The position numbers and the translations under genes are program-made. The notes under the pieces are model-generated. The model ran no database searches. It saw only the letters and a list, made by a program, of their open reading frames with translations, and was not told the DNA's origin. This document shows positions 6,361-8,455 of a stretch of 8,455 nucleotides of DNA, piece after piece. This DNA is from an uncultured Eubacteriales bacterium. Its GTDB lineage: Bacteria > Bacillota > Clostridia > Peptostreptococcales > Anaerovoracaceae. Positions within the stretch are counted from its first letter, which is position 1, and the number at the start of each line of letters is the position of its first letter. The stretch is from positions 1 to 8,455 of the forward strand of contig CADBQT010000147.1 of NCBI GenBank assembly GCA_902796875.1, written 5' to 3'.

Positions 6361-7311
6361 TTATCTTTTCTTCTGCCACCGGGAGGTGTTTCGCTCCCAG
6401 AAGACGCCGTCGGAGAAGCCCTGGATGGATGGATCCTCGTCGGCCATCTCCAGGCGGCGCTGAGCCCAGATGCAGTATTTGGGGTTCTCTTCGATCCCGA
6501 GAAAACGGCGGTCCAGTTTCTTCGCGGTGACCAGAGCGGATCCGGATCCGGCGAAGGGATCGAAGATGAGATCCCCCGGAGAGGAGCTGGCCAGGATCAG
6601 CTTAGCCAGAAGCTTTTCCGGCTTTTGGGCGGGGTGAGGGGTGTTCTCCGCCATGGACCAGTAGGGAACGGAGATGTCGTCCCAGAAGTTGGAGGCGCAG
6701 GTATCCCGGAACTTTCCCTCCGGCGTGTCCTCCCAGTCCTTCGGCTGACCATCCTCCCGGTAGGGGGCGATGACCTTTCGCCGTTGTTTCACCGCATCCC
6801 CGTGAAAGGTGTATTCATCGGAGACCGTGGCGAACCAGATGTCCTCCATGGAGTTCTTCCAGTTGGCGGCGGAGCCCCGGCCCTTTTCCCGCTGCCAGGT
6901 GATCCGGTTGCGAAGATGAAAGTAATCGCCGATGATGGGACCGACGATCAGGCTGGTGGCCCAGTCGCAGCAGATGTAGAGGCTGGCGGTGTCCCGAAGA
7001 AGGGGACGGATCCCCTCAAGCCAGTGGCGGGTGAATTTCCCGTAGTCCTCCGGGTCCATCCGGGAAAAAGGATTCCCGTGGTAATCCCGGGAAAGGTTGT
7101 AGGGGGGATCGGTGATGAGAAGATCGATGGAAGCCTCAGGCAGACGGGGAAACAGGGAAAAGCTGTCCCCCAGGATCAGCAGATCCTGCATCTTGTCATA
7201 AGGCAGGGGATCCGAGGAACCGTTGCCTTTGAAGCACCGGTCCAGGTATTCCTGCCCCTCGGGCAGATCGATATCGATGGTTTTGTTGCGGGGTGACTTC
7301 ATATCCTCCAT
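6361..7311 (-). CDS. beta-class DNA methyltransferase (N6-adenine or N4-cytosine)
   Basis: A 316-residue DNA methyltransferase of the N6/N4 MTase family (PF01555 type), which transfers a methyl group from S-adenosylmethionine to an exocyclic amine in a specific DNA site. Catalytic motif IV is DPPY (68-71, TDPPYNLSRDYHG); the S-adenosylmethionine motif I is FAGSG (253-257) followed by GIEENP (272-277); HPAQKPEKLL (226-235) precedes it. Motif IV before motif I is the beta-class order, as in M1.MboII or RsrI-like enzymes. The region about 130-225, including ITWQREKGRG and DDISVPYW, probably contains target recognition. DPPY favours adenine-N6, but N4-cytosine cannot be excluded. The start at 7311 lies 3 nt after the transporter stop codon with no SD of its own; the alternative ATG (Met4, 7302) has GGAGG only 2 nt away. 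Coupled translation is likely. No endonuclease gene is visible; downstream sequence is broken low-GC DNA. Confidence 0.92.
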   Translation of the reverse strand: MEDMKSPRNKTIDIDLPEGQEYLDRCFKGNGSSDPLPYDKMQDLLILGDSFSLFPRLPEASIDLLITDPPYNLSRDYHGNPFSRMDPEDYGKFTRHWLEGIRPLLRDTASLYICCDWATSLIVGPIIGDYFHLRNRITWQREKGRGSAANWKNSMEDIWFATVSDEYTFHGDAVKQRRKVIAPYREDGQPKDWEDTPEGKFRDTCASNFWDDISVPYWSMAENTPHPAQKPEKLLAKLILASSSPGDLIFDPFAGSGSALVTAKKLDRRFLGIEENPKYCIWAQRRLEMADEDPSIQGFSDGVFWERNTSRWQKKR

Positions 7312-7314
7312 CCG

Positions 7315-8421
7315 TCAGTCGGCCAGATCCAGATCCAGGACCACGTTCACTTTGTAGTCGGGATACTTCTTCTGTATGTTCTCCTGGATCTGATGGTATT
7401 TGGCCTTCATGTCCTCCGCATCGAAGCGGATGATGATATCGAACTGGATCTCCTTGCGGAGCTCATCCAGGTAGAAGCCGTGGACTTCCATGACCTCCGG
7501 ATCGCTGAGGATCTCTTCGGTGATCTCCCGGCGCATGCGGACGGCTTCTTCGTTTTCCGTGTTCCGGGAATAGACGGAGATCCCGGTCATGATGACATCG
7601 CACTTTTCGTAGACGGCGGTGGTTATCTCCCGGCTCAGACGGTCGATCTCTGCGGCGGTCATCTGCTCCGGCACTTCGATGTGGATGGAGCCCACCAGAC
7701 GGGAAGGACCGTAGTTATGCACCACCAGATCGTAGGCGCCGCTCACATCCGGGAAGGAGTTTACCGTGCTCCGGATGTTTTTGGCCACATCGCTGTCCAC
7801 CCGTTCTCCCAGGATCTCGCTGATGGTCTCCCGGAGCATGTCGATGCCGGCCTTGATGATGAAGAGGGAGATGATGGCGGCGAGCCAGGCCTCCAGGCGG
7901 ATGTCCCAGAGGATGTAGATGATGGCGGCCACCAGGGTGGAGGCGGAGAGGATGGCGTCGAAACTGGCGTCCTTGCCGGAGGCGATGAGGGCGTCGGAAT
8001 CCACCTTTTCACCCACGCCTTTGACGTATCTGCCCAGGATGATCTTCACCAGGACGGCGGCGGCCACGATGATCAGGGTGGCGGCGGAATAGTCCGGGAC
8101 TGCCGGATCGATGATCTTCTTGATGGATTCGATGAGGGCGGTGACCCCGGCGTAGAGCACCAGACCGGCGATGATCATGGCGCTCAGATATTCGATCCGT
8201 CCGTGCCCCAGGGGGTGCTTACGGTCAGGCTTCCTCGATGCCAGCCGGGTCCCGATGATGGTGATGAGGGAGGACATGGCGTCGCTCAGATTGTTGACGG
8301 CGTCCATGACGATAGCCACCGAGTGGGAGGCCATACCCACCGCCGCTTTGAAGGCGGCCAGCAGGATGTTGGCGATGATGCCGATGATGCTGGTGCGAAT
8401 GATCTTTTTCTGACGGTCCAT
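7315..8421 (-). CDS. cation diffusion facilitator, MntE-like manganese exporter candidate
   Basis: A 368-residue cation diffusion facilitator (CDF), a proton-coupled exporter of divalent metals from the cytoplasm. About six membrane helices cover residues 8-200. The transport site is read from Asn43 and Asp47 in helix 2 (DAVNNLSDAMSS) and Asp151 and Asp155 in helix 5 (KDASFDAILS). In zinc exporters such as YiiP the helix-5 site is His-x3-Asp; the N-x3-D/D-x3-D set is what I recall for pneumococcal MntE, so manganese is inferred. HPLGHGRIEY (69-78) is the family loop. The C-terminal cytoplasmic part is long: a first beta-alpha domain (about 205-285) and a second similar one (about 295-368, ending VNVVLDLDLAD). 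The start at 8421 is preferred over the ATG at 8451, which overlaps a TATAAT box: AAAGGAA (8431-8437) lies 9 nt before 8421. The methyltransferase follows 3 nt downstream. Confidence 0.9.
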   Translation of the reverse strand: MDRQKKIIRTSIIGIIANILLAAFKAAVGMASHSVAIVMDAVNNLSDAMSSLITIIGTRLASRKPDRKHPLGHGRIEYLSAMIIAGLVLYAGVTALIESIKKIIDPAVPDYSAATLIIVAAAVLVKIILGRYVKGVGEKVDSDALIASGKDASFDAILSASTLVAAIIYILWDIRLEAWLAAIISLFIIKAGIDMLRETISEILGERVDSDVAKNIRSTVNSFPDVSGAYDLVVHNYGPSRLVGSIHIEVPEQMTAAEIDRLSREITTAVYEKCDVIMTGISVYSRNTENEEAVRMRREITEEILSDPEVMEVHGFYLDELRKEIQFDIIIRFDAEDMKAKYHQIQENIQKKYPDYKVNVVLDLDLAD

Positions 8422-8449
8422 GAGTTCCGGTTCCTTTCCTGTAGAGGCC

Positions 8450-8455
8450 ATTATA
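8450..8455 (-). promoter_or_regulatory. -10 box TATAAT of the transporter-methyltransferase operon
   Basis: The minus strand reads TATAAT at 8455-8450, a perfect -10 hexamer. Transcription would start near 8443, leaving a leader of about 22 nt that contains the SD AAAGGAA (8437-8431) before ATG 8421. The -35 lies outside the window. With so short a leader there is no room for a riboswitch downstream of this promoter. The chance of a hexamer match by luck is not negligible, but its spacing to the SD and ATG fits well. Confidence 0.55.

Noticed and set aside
6235..7296. 353-codon plus-strand ORF
   Set aside because: Most of it is antisense to the methyltransferase, which has clear conserved motifs. 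Only its first 40 or so codons (6235-6357) look like real, now broken, coding text.

Overview
The window comes from a high-GC (about 60% in the genes) bacterium with strong Gram-positive-type Shine-Dalgarno (SD) sequences, a lipobox lipoprotein, a membrane-anchored papain-type surface protein with a lectin-like domain, iron-dependent alcohol dehydrogenases and an Fe-S aldo/keto reductase. This gene set suggests an anaerobic, fermentative member of the Clostridia (Bacillota). Genus cannot be read from the sequence.

Layout. Positions 1-5349 carry a compact plus-strand gene train: the 3' end of a C1A-peptidase/lectin-like surface protein, a small lipoprotein, an iron-dependent alcohol dehydrogenase, an aldo/keto reductase with a C-terminal Fe-S domain, a second (PduQ/EutG-like) iron-dependent alcohol dehydrogenase, and a 33-residue single-helix membrane protein with a near-perfect SD. 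Gaps are 36, 15, 18, 1 and 36 nt, with no visible terminator between genes, so the train is probably cotranscribed. Next come a recognisable promoter, a tRNA-Val(GAC) with encoded CCA, and a strong hairpin that probably terminates it.

Positions 5583-6360 hold no intact gene. The first part is an array of four imperfect 82-83 bp repeats, each able to fold into a 13-14 position hairpin. The second part is a stretch of about 44% GC with coding-like text broken over three frames, which looks like the decayed remnant of a transferred gene.

Positions 6361-8455 are on the minus strand: a cation diffusion facilitator with an Asn-Asp/Asp-Asp metal site like that of MntE manganese exporters, and 3 nt downstream a beta-class DNA methyltransferase with no restriction partner in view. 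The two probably form one transcript, started from a TATAAT box at the window edge that also decides the transporter's start codon. The two gene blocks converge on the repeat/remnant zone, a typical place for insertions and decay.

How the genes may work together: two NAD(P)-type alcohol dehydrogenases around an Fe-S aldo/keto reductase suggest a module for reducing aldehydes or ketones and disposing of electrons. The substrate cannot be read from the sequence. No clear new defence system is visible. The most unusual items are the structured repeat array, the small membrane protein and the broken low-GC block beside the lone methyltransferase.
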